In this document: piece by piece, positions 18,338 through 28,107 of the stretch
Position numbering within the stretch: the stretch's first letter is position 1
How the letters are laid out: every line of letters starts with the position of its first letter
Notes under the pieces: model-generated
Databases searched by the model: none
Seen by the model: only the letters and a program-made list of their open reading frames with translations
What the model was told of the DNA's origin: nothing
Position numbers and translations under genes: made by a program
Source: a virus
Virus record (IMG/VR): IMGVR_UViG_3300030001_000223
Span: 1-64,000 of that record
DNA: 64,000 nucleotides
Reading direction: 5' to 3' (one strand)

Positions 18338-19333
18338 ATGATGAATATAGAATTAAGTAATCACGTAAAAGAAAGAGGTACTATGTATGAATGGGCAGAA
18401 AAAGTAGTAGGGAAAAAGGAACTTTCACCAGACCAAATTATAATTTCCGAATCAATGAATAAGTGGGCATTAGAAATTGCAAATAGTGGAACAACTAATG
18501 TAGCATTATCTGATTATCTACAAAGAGTTGTTCAAGAACAAATTTATGATGAACCATCACAATTATTAGATACAATGTTTAATCAAGGTTCAATTGGAGA
18601 ATTTGATGATTATAATTCAATCGGAACTTATAAAAATAATCTATTAGCACATGAAGTTTCTGAAAGAGGCGGTTCTGTTGATAAGTCTTATGTAGATTTC
18701 AGTAGATATTCAATGGTACATACAAACTTACAAATAGAAACTGAATTAAGATATGATGAACTAAGAAGAAATGGTGCTATGACAATTGCACAATTAACTC
18801 TTTATGCAATTGAATCATTACAAAATAAAAAGTTCCAATCAATATTTACTAACCTTAATACATTGTTAGTATCAGGTTCAAATGTATTTGATGCAACTGG
18901 TGGATTAACAGTTCAATTAATGGATGATTTTGCAGGTTATGTAACAGACCATTCATTTACAGGTCAACAATTAATTACTGGTTTGTCAACTGATTTAAGA
19001 GATATCAAGAATATGCCAGGATATACAGACTTCTTATCTTATACTATGAAGGATGCTTTAAACATGGGTTCTGGTGTACTTAGTGTATATAACAGTGTTC
19101 CATTAGCTTCTATTTCTGCTGGTAAATTACTTGCAGATGGAAGCACTTTAATTCCAGCAAAAACAATCTATGGTTTCTCAGACAAAATTGGTCAATGTGA
19201 TATGAGAGGATCTTTAAGAGTCCTACAAACTCCAGACAATGCTAAAGAAGTAATCAGATTGAAATTTACTGGATATGAATTCATTTATGCAATAGATAAA
19301 TTAGAAAAAGTTTCAAAAATTAAAGTAAAATAA
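18338..19333 (+). CDS. Major capsid protein, HK97 fold
   Basis: 331 residues (ATGATG start). Position after scaffold and decoration genes, a long N-terminal helical arm, an E-loop-like Gly/Ser segment (SERGGSVDKSY) and the size fit an HK97-type capsid protein. The ribosome site GCGAGG repeats the upstream leader. A terminator follows (19349-19377). Confidence 0.8.
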   Translation: MMNIELSNHVKERGTMYEWAEKVVGKKELSPDQIIISESMNKWALEIANSGTTNVALSDYLQRVVQEQIYDEPSQLLDTMFNQGSIGEFDDYNSIGTYKNNLLAHEVSERGGSVDKSYVDFSRYSMVHTNLQIETELRYDELRRNGAMTIAQLTLYAIESLQNKKFQSIFTNLNTLLVSGSNVFDATGGLTVQLMDDFAGYVTDHSFTGQQLITGLSTDLRDIKNMPGYTDFLSYTMKDALNMGSGVLSVYNSVPLASISAGKLLADGSTLIPAKTIYGFSDKIGQCDMRGSLRVLQTPDNAKEVIRLKFTGYEFIYAIDKLEKVSKIKVK

Positions 19334-19348
19334 TAAATTAAAATAAAA

Positions 19349-19377
19349 AAAGGGAGGAATTATTCTTCCCTTTAAAT
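19349..19377 (+). terminator. Terminator after major capsid gene
   Basis: AAAGGGAGGAAT (19349-19360) pairs with ATTCTTCCCTTT (19362-19373), one G-T. The T-run is short, so it may be leaky. Confidence 0.6.
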
Positions 19378-19394
19378 TTAAGGAGAGATATACA

Positions 19395-20009
19395 ATGATT
19401 AATAAAAAAGAAGAATTTGAAGTATTGAATTATTATGATTATCCTAAATATTTACCTAGTATGGATGGATTAGGATATAAGATTAGTGGTCAAACAGAGA
19501 ATGAAGCAGGGTTTGACTTTGTAACATTTAATGATATAAGATCAATAAATCAAAAATCAGAAGCATTCAGAAATGGTACTTTAGAATTTGCTGAGGATGT
19601 AAAAGAAGGGTTATTTAAAGAATTAAGAATAGATATAAATAACGATAACTATTTCACTAGAAAAATGATTGAAGATATAATACTAGACCCTAACGATGAA
19701 AAAATGATAAAAATAGTACATATAACAAGTAAAGATACTATAGATAATTTTAGAAGAATGTTAGTTAAACTTACTAATGATAATGAATATGATATAAGTA
19801 ATAGAGTAAGAGAATATATAGACGGTAGAGAATATGAATTAAATCATAAGATTACAAAAAGTACTTTACCAATCCCAAAAAGTAAAATATATATACCAAT
19901 AAAAGAAGAAAATATTGAAATAGCAGTAGTTCCAGAAAATAAGGAAATTATTAGCGAAGAAATAATAGAACCAAAAGCGAAAGTTCAAAAACCAAAATTA
20001 ACAAAGTAA
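19395..20009 (+). CDS. Head-tail connector region protein, unknown
   Basis: 204 residues, ribosome site AAGGAGAGA. Charged and helical, with a Pro/Lys-rich tail (PKAKVQKPKLTK). Its place after the capsid gene suggests a head-completion protein or capsid-associated factor; no family was recognised. A perfect terminator stem AAAGATAG/CTATCTTT lies at 20008-20035. Confidence 0.55.
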   Translation: MINKKEEFEVLNYYDYPKYLPSMDGLGYKISGQTENEAGFDFVTFNDIRSINQKSEAFRNGTLEFAEDVKEGLFKELRIDINNDNYFTRKMIEDIILDPNDEKMIKIVHITSKDTIDNFRRMLVKLTNDNEYDISNRVREYIDGREYELNHKITKSTLPIPKSKIYIPIKEENIEIAVVPENKEIISEEIIEPKAKVQKPKLTK

Positions 20010-20061
20010 AGATAGGGTAAAAAATCTCTATCTTTTTTTATATTTGAAAGGAGAAGAGAGT

Positions 20062-20532
20062 ATGGTAAAAACACCCTATCAATATGTAATAGCAAAATTC
20101 ATAAAAAAGATAAAGCAAGATGTAAAATTCTTTTTATATAACGGTTTAACCGAATCAGAAGTAGAAATTATAGTGAACGAACGTTCTTTAGAATTATTAG
20201 ATTCTGCTTGTGATGAGATTGAACCACAATTAGACCAATTAGTTCTATCTAGCAGAGATGATACCTTAGAATGTTTTGATGATGAATTAACAAGAATAGA
20301 GACTGATACTATCTCAGATATGATGAAAGTTATATATATGAGAGAACCAATATTAAGATTAGCAGAATTTCAAAAATATCTTGGAACTGATATTAAAGCA
20401 TGGAGTCCAGCGGATGAAAGACGAACCTATTTAGAAATATTAACTGACACAGAAGACAAAATGCAATTAAAAATTGATAAATGTAATTCAGTTAATAGAA
20501 CTACAGGGAAGCCAAGGTCGTTATATGAGTGA
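20062..20532 (+). CDS. Probable head-tail adaptor
   Basis: 156 residues from ATG 20062 (AAAGGAGAAGAG upstream; the TTG at 20044 overlaps that site). All-helical N-terminal half and acidic middle, the general look of gp6/gp15-type adaptors. The end overlaps the next gene (ATGAGTGA). Confidence 0.55.
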   Translation: MVKTPYQYVIAKFIKKIKQDVKFFLYNGLTESEVEIIVNERSLELLDSACDEIEPQLDQLVLSSRDDTLECFDDELTRIETDTISDMMKVIYMREPILRLAEFQKYLGTDIKAWSPADERRTYLEILTDTEDKMQLKIDKCNSVNRTTGKPRSLYE

Positions 20533-21841
20533 TATAGGTAACATAATAAATTATTGCAGAACTATAAATGGTTCTAAAGGCTTTGATGATAGAAAATCCC
20601 AATTACAATCTGAAATGACAACTGATTATAATATTGCTAGACCTAATGTAGTTACTAGATTCTCTATAATGGTCAATACAATTGATGGTAAAGATGTATA
20701 TATCAATAATTCAGATACTTTAATAAGAGGCGTAATTGATGTGAAAAGACATCAAACTGCTGATACTGAAATGGAAGAAACTGTACAGGTATATCCTAAT
20801 CAGATTAAATGTGGAGACTATTTAAAATTTAAAGTAAATGATACTGATGAGTTACGTGATTATATAATAACTTCAAAGATAGAAAAGAAACATGGATATG
20901 ATGAAGGTGTATTTAAGGAATGCAATCATTTATTGAAGTGGGTGTATAAAGGAAATTTATATGATACACAAGTTATTATAAGTAATCAAACTAAATACAC
21001 ATTAGGAATTTCAACGATTGTAGCAGGCATTACCGAAGGGGATAGTAGATATGTAATTACTTTACCATATAATTCTAAAACTCAAAATATTAAAGTTGGA
21101 CAAAGATTTATATTTAATGCAAATGCTTGGAAAGTAACTCAAACTGACTTTGTAAGCGATGTGGGTTTATTGTCTATATTACTTGGTCAAGATAGTATCA
21201 ATACTGAAATTGATGATGTGGATAATGAAATAGCCAACAAATGGGAAATCAAACATAACTATGATACTACCTGTACAAATTCGTTAAGTGTTACTAAGGG
21301 TAGTGATTGTGGTTTAGTTTATTCATTTTTAGATAATGGTAATCCTATTGATAATAATTTAATAAATATAGAAAATACAAGTAACTTGATTTCAATTATT
21401 AAATCTAATGATGGTAAAATAACTATTACTGGAGTTGATATTGGAACTGGAAGTTTTAAAATTAAATTAAATCTCACTGATGAAGTTAGAGAATTTATTG
21501 TGAATTTTGAAGTAGTATCTAGTATTGTTAGTCAAGTAAATTATGAAATCAAAACAAGTAATGGATACGTATATAGAACAAAAGAAGGTAGTACAATTTC
21601 AGCTATAAAATATGAAAATGGCGTAATTCAAAATAATTTAATAATTGAATATCAATTAGATTCATTTGGTCAAGATTTGTTAAATAAACAAAACATATCA
21701 ATTGTTAAAAAAACAGACTCTAGTTTTACAATTAGAAATCTCAATATAAATGTATTAAAAACATTTACTATAACTATAATTGATAAAAACACAGGAGAAA
21801 AAATATTAAATAGTCAAACAATAACACTAAAAGGGATGTAA
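20525..21841 (+). CDS. Tail/neck structural protein with Ig-like C-terminal domains
   Basis: 438 residues. ATG 20525 overlaps the stop of the preceding gene; CAAGG lies upstream. Residues 1-240 look like a neck or tail-completion protein. Residues 245-345 and 350-438 are beta-rich Ig-like (Big-type) repeats (VTKGSDCGLVYSFLDNG; ITITGVDIGTGSFKIKLNL). Such additions often decorate virions. A terminator follows at 21859-21888. Confidence 0.55.
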   Translation: MSDIGNIINYCRTINGSKGFDDRKSQLQSEMTTDYNIARPNVVTRFSIMVNTIDGKDVYINNSDTLIRGVIDVKRHQTADTEMEETVQVYPNQIKCGDYLKFKVNDTDELRDYIITSKIEKKHGYDEGVFKECNHLLKWVYKGNLYDTQVIISNQTKYTLGISTIVAGITEGDSRYVITLPYNSKTQNIKVGQRFIFNANAWKVTQTDFVSDVGLLSILLGQDSINTEIDDVDNEIANKWEIKHNYDTTCTNSLSVTKGSDCGLVYSFLDNGNPIDNNLINIENTSNLISIIKSNDGKITITGVDIGTGSFKIKLNLTDEVREFIVNFEVVSSIVSQVNYEIKTSNGYVYRTKEGSTISAIKYENGVIQNNLIIEYQLDSFGQDLLNKQNISIVKKTDSSFTIRNLNINVLKTFTITIIDKNTGEKILNSQTITLKGM

Positions 21842-21858
21842 AATTGTATGTTAATTAT

Positions 21859-21889
21859 AAAGACATTAGGATTATTTCTAGTGTCTTTA
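21859..21889 (+). terminator. Terminator after neck protein gene
   Basis: AAAGACATTAG (21859-21869) pairs with CTAGTGTCTTT (21878-21888), one T-G. Confidence 0.65.
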
Positions 21890-21929
21890 CATTAGTATAT
21901 AAATAAATTAATGTAAATTAAAAAAGATA

Positions 21930-22074
21930 TTGACAATCTTTGTTAAAGATGTTAATATAAATTTAGGAAGATTACTTAGTATAAGGTTCGAAACTTATAC
22001 TAAGGACAGGGTTTTTCATGTGCCTTTCTTTCTTTTATAAAATACACATGAAAATAAATTATAACATGAAGGAG
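21930..22074 (+). promoter_or_regulatory. Promoter and dual-target leader of endonuclease HE1
   Basis: TTGACA 21930-21935, 17 bases, TAATAT 21953-21958. Then a perfect 11-bp hairpin 21975-21985/21994-22004. TTTTCATGTG (22013-22022) is an exact complement of CACATGAAAA (22045-22054) and, for seven bases, of ACATGAA (22064-22070), which abuts the ribosome site AAGGAG. An 11-mer-like AAATAAATTA separates the two target sites. Confidence 0.65.
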
Positions 22075-22083
22075 ATAATACAT

Positions 22084-23715
22084 ATGAATGAAAAGGAATA
22101 TTTAGAATTTATTAAACAGTGGAAAGAAGAGAATAAGGAATTAATTAAAAGTGGTAAGTGTAGAAAAACTTTTTTAGAATGTTTACCTAGGAAGTATGGA
22201 GTCGGTGGAAATAAAAATAAATTAGTTATTGATTGGATAAATTCAATTGGATATAATGTGTATTTTATATACGAAAATATTATAGGGTGGATTGAAATTA
22301 TTAGTTATAAAAAAGATAAAAGAATATTAAAAGTAAAATACAACAAATTTGAATCAGAGATAAATACTAATCAAATGTCAAACTGTAATATAGGAAGAAT
22401 TATAGGAAAAATCACATCAGAATTCAAAATAGAAATTGGACAAACTTTTAAAGATAACAAAAGAGATATAACTGTAACTGATAAAGAAATTAGAATTAGA
22501 TATAAAAAAGATGGTTCTTTGTGCAATGATAAATGGTACAAATACACTTGTAACGTTTGTAGTTGGAATGAAGGGTGGATGACAGAAGGAGATTTATTAA
22601 GAAAAGAAAAACGAGGATGTTCATGTTGTTCTGGGAAAACACTTATAGAAGGTATTAATGATGTAGCTACAATATCACCTTGTATAGTTAAATATTTTCA
22701 AGATGGTTATGATGAGGCTAAGAAGTATACAAAATGGGGAAGTGGAAACCCTGATAATCCAAAAGGTTATATCTATCCTATCTGTCCTGATTGTGGAAGA
22801 GTTAAAAAAAAGAAAACTAATATTGGTTATATTTACAAATCACATTCAATAGGGTGTTCTTGTAGTGATAATATTTCAAAAGGGGAAAAATATGTTTTTA
22901 GTTTATTAGAACAAATAGGTATAAAATTTATAACTCAATTATCAAAAAGAGAACAATCGTGGTGTAATAATTATAGATATGATTTTTATTTTCAGTTAGG
23001 TAATAAAGAAAATTATATAATAGAAGTAAATGGACAACAACATTACGAAGAAAATACTAATTTTGAAATGAATTTGGATGAACAGGTAGAGAATGATAAA
23101 AACAAAAAAGAACTAGCATTAAAAAATGACACAAAAGAAGAAAACTATATTATTATTGATTACAGAAAAGCTGATTTAAATTTGCTAAGAAAAAATATAT
23201 TGAATGATAAAATATTAAATGAATTATTTGATTTAAGTAAAATTAATTGGATAAAATGCTATGAATTTGCTTTGTCTAACTTAGTAAAAAAAGCTTGTGA
23301 ACTTAAAAAACAAAATCCTAAGATGACTACTACTGAAATAGGTAAATTAATGGGAGGATATTGTAGGCTTTCAATTCAAAAATGGTTAGAATCTGGTAAT
23401 GAATTGGGCTGGTGTCACTATAATAAAAATGAAGAAATAAATCAAAATTATAAAAACAGTGTAATAAGAAATAAGAAAAATTATTCAAAACCAGTAGAAA
23501 TATTTAAAGATGGAATTAGTCTAGGTTTATTCCCCTCAGCTAGTGAATTAGAAAGACAAAGCATAGAACTTTTTAAAGTAAAATTAATTAGAAGTAATAT
23601 TACTTTAGTCTGCCAAGAAAAACAAAAGCATCATAAAGGTTATGAATTTAATTATTTAACACAAGAAGAATATGATAGAAGGAAAAATGAAGAAAATTTA
23701 AAACAAGCAATATAA
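22084..23715 (+). CDS. Free-standing homing endonuclease HE1 (zinc fingers + Vsr-fold + NUMOD1)
   Basis: 543 residues from ATG 22084 (AAGGAG site). N-terminal DNA-binding part, then three zinc-binding clusters (CNVCSWNEGW, CSCCSGK, CPDCGR with CSCSDN). The nuclease-like domain has YDFYF and IIEVNGQQHYEE (EDxHD/Vsr-like, as in I-Bth0305I), then an HTH-like and a NUMOD1-like C-terminus (PVEIFKDGISLGLFPSASELE). Paralogues lie at 30941, 44486 and 58665. Selfish DNA inserted in the connector-tail region. Terminator at 23723-23748. Confidence 0.82.
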   Translation: MNEKEYLEFIKQWKEENKELIKSGKCRKTFLECLPRKYGVGGNKNKLVIDWINSIGYNVYFIYENIIGWIEIISYKKDKRILKVKYNKFESEINTNQMSNCNIGRIIGKITSEFKIEIGQTFKDNKRDITVTDKEIRIRYKKDGSLCNDKWYKYTCNVCSWNEGWMTEGDLLRKEKRGCSCCSGKTLIEGINDVATISPCIVKYFQDGYDEAKKYTKWGSGNPDNPKGYIYPICPDCGRVKKKKTNIGYIYKSHSIGCSCSDNISKGEKYVFSLLEQIGIKFITQLSKREQSWCNNYRYDFYFQLGNKENYIIEVNGQQHYEENTNFEMNLDEQVENDKNKKELALKNDTKEENYIIIDYRKADLNLLRKNILNDKILNELFDLSKINWIKCYEFALSNLVKKACELKKQNPKMTTTEIGKLMGGYCRLSIQKWLESGNELGWCHYNKNEEINQNYKNSVIRNKKNYSKPVEIFKDGISLGLFPSASELERQSIELFKVKLIRSNITLVCQEKQKHHKGYEFNYLTQEEYDRRKNEENLKQAI

Positions 23716-23784
23716 TAAGTGAGACATCTTTATATAAGGTGTCTTTTTGTTATGTAAAAATAAAATATAGAAAGAAGTGATGAT

Positions 23785-23946
23785 ATGAAATTAGGTGTAT
23801 TAACGTCTTCTTATAAAATAAGGGGATATAACAATAATAAATTAATAGAAAAAACAGTTAATAAAAGTACAATTTTATGGGGTTTTATAGGCGTGAAAAT
23901 TGAAGTATTCGATAGTATGAGAGAGTATTTGGGAGGTGATGGTTAG
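23785..23946 (+). CDS. 53-residue small protein in tail operon
   Basis: ATG 23785 after AAAGAAGTGATG. Its TAG shares the G with the GTG start of the next gene, a clear sign of coupling. A basic N-terminal half, then WGFIGVKIEVFDSM. Too short to assign; possibly a tail assembly factor. Confidence 0.55.
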   Translation: MKLGVLTSSYKIRGYNNNKLIEKTVNKSTILWGFIGVKIEVFDSMREYLGGDG

Positions 23947-24530
23947 TGAATATTGATGATTTGAAAGAATTAGATGATTTTGATTTATTTAAAAAGTATA
24001 TAAAAAATTTCATTATAGATAATGATGATTTGTTTCGTTTAATATGGTTTTCTAATAGTAACCCTTTAGATGAAGATATTTGCCAATATCCAGATAATCC
24101 TTGGGATATATTTAAACCATCATCAAATTCAGAACATGGTTGTTTATTATTTAGACGTAAGAATGATATCGTTCAAAGTGGAGAACAAGTTTGCATTTTA
24201 ATAACTTTTCATTCAGCGCCAAAAGGCAATTCTTTAACTTTTAGAGATATATTTGTAATTGTAAGAATTATAACAAAAGGTACTAATATACAAGAGTTAG
24301 AGAATGGTTTAAATCGTATAAATTGTATAGCCAAAATTTTTGATGATGAATTTAATCAAGCTAATATAACTGGACTAGGTAAAACAAATAAAGAAAAATA
24401 TCGTGATTTAAGTCTTAACGAGGAAAATGACGGTATGATGTTAATGTATACAGCTAATGATTTTAGTTATGATTATTTAAATAATAAAAATATTCAAAAA
24501 CAAATAAGAGGTGATGATACTAATGAATAG
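23946..24530 (+). CDS. Tail-region protein, unknown
   Basis: 194 residues from GTG 23946, ribosome site GGGAGGTGATGG. Acidic, with alternating strand and helix; KGNSLTFRDIFVIVRIITKG looks like the core sheet. Location between neck and tube genes suggests a tail terminator or completion protein. It overlaps the next gene by eight bases. Confidence 0.55.
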   Translation: MNIDDLKELDDFDLFKKYIKNFIIDNDDLFRLIWFSNSNPLDEDICQYPDNPWDIFKPSSNSEHGCLLFRRKNDIVQSGEQVCILITFHSAPKGNSLTFRDIFVIVRIITKGTNIQELENGLNRINCIAKIFDDEFNQANITGLGKTNKEKYRDLSLNEENDGMMLMYTANDFSYDYLNNKNIQKQIRGDDTNE

Positions 24531-25401
24531 TGATTCACTTAAGTATCAACTAATTAGAGGTTTATCAATTATATTTCAAGATAATAATAATCAACGAATT
24601 AAAGTTAAACAACCTAAAATAGAAGATATAGACGATATTGGATTATTACCATATCTTAGTATGACTTATATATTTAGAATACAAAAAGAACATTTACAAA
24701 TATATGATGAAATAAAAGATAAAATAAATAATAAGTCATTATTTGAATCAATGATAATTCAAGAAGAAATATTAAACAGTAAATCAGATTTTAATATTTC
24801 AGAGTCAATAATTATGTTATTAATTCAATCATTAGCTTTTTTTTTAGATATTAAAGATTTTAATAGAATTGGAGTATCTGATAACATTGATGCTATTATA
24901 GTTTATGATTTTAAAGATGTTAATGGGGAAATATGTAAGATTCCTATATTTCAGCTAGATAATAATAACTTTGGTGAATTTAGTGAACTTATTAGAATTA
25001 TTACTTGTAATAGCATCATTGAGATTGATAAAGATAATAATGTTAAAAAATTGTATTATGCAGACCCAGAAGTTCAAAGAATGTATGAGGAACAAATTAA
25101 GTTATATTTAGAAGAAGAAAAGAAAGAAGAAAAAGAAAATCAATTGACTATATCTGATGTTATTGGTTCTATTTGTATTAATGAAAATACAAAATATAAT
25201 TATAAAAACATACAAGATTTAACTATTTGGCAATTATTTTATCAATTTAATTCAATGTTTGCTAAAGAAAATATTGAAATAGTTAAATCTCAATATACAT
25301 CTGGTAATTATAATTTTGAAAAAGTACCTGATTTAGATTGGTTGCGAAAAGTTAAAGTTAAATTACCTAATGATATGGAAAACAATAAAATGAATGATTA
25401 A
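24523..25401 (+). CDS. Tail-region protein, unknown
   Basis: 292 residues from ATG 24523 (GAGGTGATG site), overlapping the preceding stop. Helix-rich and acidic with an all-Glu/Lys stretch (EEEKKEEKENQ). It might be a baseplate or tail assembly factor. A terminator (AAGTCTTTATA/TATAAAGACTT, 25400-25422) follows. Confidence 0.55.
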   Translation: MNSDSLKYQLIRGLSIIFQDNNNQRIKVKQPKIEDIDDIGLLPYLSMTYIFRIQKEHLQIYDEIKDKINNKSLFESMIIQEEILNSKSDFNISESIIMLLIQSLAFFLDIKDFNRIGVSDNIDAIIVYDFKDVNGEICKIPIFQLDNNNFGEFSELIRIITCNSIIEIDKDNNVKKLYYADPEVQRMYEEQIKLYLEEEKKEEKENQLTISDVIGSICINENTKYNYKNIQDLTIWQLFYQFNSMFAKENIEIVKSQYTSGNYNFEKVPDLDWLRKVKVKLPNDMENNKMND

Positions 25402-25467
25402 GTCTTTATAATATAAAGACTTTTTTATTATATAAAAATTACACAAATTAAAAGGAGGAATTTATAA

Positions 25468-26580
25468 ATGTCAAATATAATGGAAAGATTTGGTATACTA
25501 AATGCAAGTGAAGTAAAACTTTTTGATAAAAGTTCAGGTAAATTAATATTAAAAATACCACAAGCTAATACTTGTAGTTTGGAATACAAATCAACTCAAA
25601 AAACAGCAAAAGAACAAGGTTTAGATGTAATGGCGTGGTCAGTTGACCCACAAGGAACTTATAAAATGTCAACAGAGACAATATCATTTGCACAATTAGC
25701 AGAAGCTTTAGGTAGCAATGGTATGAAATTAAATACTGAAAATGGGACTTATGATAAATCAGAAACATTTACAGTAACAACAGATGGTTCTATGGTAATT
25801 ACATTAGTTTCTGAACCATTATTAAATTCAGTAACTAATTTCCATTTATTAACTAGAGACGGAGAATTACAAAAAGAACTTGTAGCAGTACAAGATGGAA
25901 CAGATAAAAAGAAATTTACAATAACTGATACAGATTTAGTTGCAAATACTAGTATAGTTGAAGCTAACTATATTGAGTCAATGCCAATAGGTACTGTATA
26001 TTCATTTAATGTAAGTGGAAAAGGAAGTTTAAATGGAGCAAGAAAGTTAGTCGCTAATGTATTATGTAAAAATAGAGTAGATGGAACTATGAGTTTTAAA
26101 CAGCTTGTTATTCCTAATGTATTGGCAGAAAATTCTATAACAATTACATTTGATGCTTCGAATCCATCTAAATTTGATATTTCAATGAAAGTTATGGCTG
26201 ATTCTATATTAAAAGATGAGAATGGAGATCCACTTTTCTTCACTTTAAAGGAAAAAGCACCGATTGTTGCAGTAGTAACACCAATTACAGATTTAGCTGG
26301 AAGTAGTTTAATAGCAGGACAAGCTAGTTTAACATTTACCGCACCAACATCAGCTACAAATATTGATTTGATGTACAAGTTAAGTACAGATAGTACATAT
26401 TCTACAGTAGCTACTAGTGGAACTACTGGTGTGTATTTAAATGGAGGTGCAATAACTGCAACTTCAACTAGTGCATTAGTTAAAGGATTGACTTCAAGTA
26501 GCTCTTACAACTTTAAATTAGTTGTTACTGGAGGAACTCATGAAGGTACTTCAAATGTGTCAACTACTACTATAGCATAA
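25468..26580 (+). CDS. Major tail (tube) protein with C-terminal Fn3-like domain
   Basis: 370 residues, AAAGGAGGA site. N-terminal 260 residues: beta-rich tail-tube type protein (LYDK-like start, LKIPQANTCSLEYKS). The last 95 residues form an Fn3/Ig-like domain (PITDLAGSSLIAGQASLTF ... SSSYNFKLVVTGG) like those hung on many tail tubes. Hundreds of copies would make the tube. Followed by a hairpin (26612-26632) and an 11-mer copy. Confidence 0.75.
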   Translation: MSNIMERFGILNASEVKLFDKSSGKLILKIPQANTCSLEYKSTQKTAKEQGLDVMAWSVDPQGTYKMSTETISFAQLAEALGSNGMKLNTENGTYDKSETFTVTTDGSMVITLVSEPLLNSVTNFHLLTRDGELQKELVAVQDGTDKKKFTITDTDLVANTSIVEANYIESMPIGTVYSFNVSGKGSLNGARKLVANVLCKNRVDGTMSFKQLVIPNVLAENSITITFDASNPSKFDISMKVMADSILKDENGDPLFFTLKEKAPIVAVVTPITDLAGSSLIAGQASLTFTAPTSATNIDLMYKLSTDSTYSTVATSGTTGVYLNGGAITATSTSALVKGLTSSSSYNFKLVVTGGTHEGTSNVSTTTIA

Positions 26581-26676
26581 TAAGTTATAGAAATTAAAAT
26601 TAAATATTGATAGTAGGCACTTTCGGGTGTCTATTCTTGAGTATTTAAATAAATTAATATAAAAGGAGTGCAGATA

Positions 26677-27120
26677 ATGGATTATGGAAGTATTGAAGAA
26701 TTTTATGCACAGTTACAAAGAGATACTCTTCGAGAATTAGAAGAAATAGCAGTTAAAGTACAACAAGATATTAGATTATATTTCTTAGAGAATATCTATA
26801 ATTATGAACCAAAAGTTTATGAAAGAACTGACATGTTACTAAATTCATGCAAAGTATCGCCAGTACAAAATAAAAATAGTGAGTTTTATATTGAAATATA
26901 CATAGACCATGATACAGTACATGCAAATCCAGCTTGGTATGATGAATCTGAAATGGGAATATCTGTTGGAGACTACATGACACTTGATGAAGTCTCTGAG
27001 CATTTCGCACTTGAAATGGGTAAAGATGCAGTAGGAACGGTCAATGAAGAATGGGAAAGTACAGGAAAGTTTATAAATGAAATGATGTCATTTTTACGTT
27101 CAAAATACGATATGGTATAA
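26677..27120 (+). CDS. Tail-region protein, unknown
   Basis: 147 residues from ATG 26677 (AAAAGGAGTG; the GTG at 26668 is within that site). Helical N-terminus, central EIYIDHDTVHANPAWYDESE, length and place typical of a tail-completion or minor tail protein. No family recognised. Confidence 0.55.
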   Translation: MDYGSIEEFYAQLQRDTLRELEEIAVKVQQDIRLYFLENIYNYEPKVYERTDMLLNSCKVSPVQNKNSEFYIEIYIDHDTVHANPAWYDESEMGISVGDYMTLDEVSEHFALEMGKDAVGTVNEEWESTGKFINEMMSFLRSKYDMV

Positions 27121-27173
27121 TAAATTAATAGAACGAACATAATTCAAAACACAGATTTTAACAAGACTTTTAT

Positions 27174-27215
27174 CTATATATTGTGGTTATATTTATTTAT
27201 AAACACAATATATAG
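27174..27215 (+). terminator. Perfect 12-bp stem-loop before antirepressor unit
   Basis: CTATATATTGTG pairs perfectly with CACAATATATAG around an 18-base loop. No strong T-run, so it may be a processing or pausing structure instead of a simple terminator. Confidence 0.5.
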
Positions 27216-27254
27216 TGTATAAAAATTACTTAAACAAATTAATAGAAATAAGTA

Positions 27255-27283
27255 TTGACTTTAATCTTTCCTAGGTGTAATAT
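27255..27283 (+). promoter_or_regulatory. Host-type promoter for Bro-N antirepressor
   Basis: TTGACT 27255-27260, 17 bases, TAATAT 27278-27283. Downstream a TTGTAAA/TTTACAA hairpin (27289-27316) and an 11-mer copy precede the ribosome site AAAGGAGAG. Confidence 0.75.
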
Positions 27284-27347
27284 TAATCTTGTAAAGGGAA
27301 TTAATAACTTTTACAAAATAAATTAATATATTAAAGGAGAGAAAGAA

Positions 27348-28106
27348 ATGGACAAGAGGATTATGATTTTTGAAAACAAAGAAGTTGAAGTATTTGAATA
27401 CGAAGGGAGAGTTTTATTTAATCCAAAAGATGTTGCTAAGTGTTTAGACATTACTGATGTTAATAGTAGTATGAGAAATTTTAATGAAAAGCAAGTAATA
27501 AAGCTAACTAATTCAGATATGCATGATGTGCAAATCCGAAAATTAAACAATGCTGGAGAGAAATTCTTAACTGAGAGTGGAGTGTATAAGCTAATATTTA
27601 AATCTAAAAAAGAAGAAGCTGAAAAATTTCAAGATTGGGTAACTGATGAGGTTTTACCTTCATTAAGAAAGAATGGTACATATTCAATTACTACACCAAA
27701 TGTAAATAACAATCTAGTAGATTTAGTACAAGCTACAATTACTAATATAATTCCATTAATAACTAACGAGATGGGTAAGTTAGTATTGCAATCACAAGAT
27801 AAAATAGATCAAAGTATTGAAATGCTACATAATCAATCAGTAATATACGATTCAGACAGAGAAAATTTAAAAGATTTAATTGGATTCCATTCAGTAAATA
27901 CAACTAGAATAGTAAAGACTATCAAGGAAATACTAAGTGAAAAATTAGGATATCATATAATGGCTAATAATCCTATATTTCAAAAGGTTAAGAAATCAGT
28001 ATTTAAAGAATTTAAAGTTATTAAATGGGAAGATGTTCCTGTAGAAAAATATTCAAGAGTATTTGCTTTTGTTGATGAGTATATTAGTGAAATGGAGTGT
28101 AAATAA
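27348..28106 (+). CDS. Antirepressor with Bro-N domain
   Basis: 252 residues. The Bro-N DNA-binding domain spans about residues 8-105 (VFEYEGRVLFNPKDVAKCLDI ... FQDWVTDEVLPSLRKNGTYS). The C-terminal 65 residues (HIMANNPIFQKVKKSVFKEF...) resemble the ORF6C domain. It has its own promoter and is followed after one base by the next gene. Likely counteracts one of the two Xre repressors in the window. Second antirepressor after the AntA protein at 5523. Confidence 0.85.
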   Translation: MDKRIMIFENKEVEVFEYEGRVLFNPKDVAKCLDITDVNSSMRNFNEKQVIKLTNSDMHDVQIRKLNNAGEKFLTESGVYKLIFKSKKEEAEKFQDWVTDEVLPSLRKNGTYSITTPNVNNNLVDLVQATITNIIPLITNEMGKLVLQSQDKIDQSIEMLHNQSVIYDSDRENLKDLIGFHSVNTTRIVKTIKEILSEKLGYHIMANNPIFQKVKKSVFKEFKVIKWEDVPVEKYSRVFAFVDEYISEMECK

Positions 28107-28107
28107 T

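Noticed and set aside
25968-26378. 136-codon minus-strand frame opposite the tail tube gene
   Set aside because: Shadow of a strong coding gene, no promoter or ribosome site.
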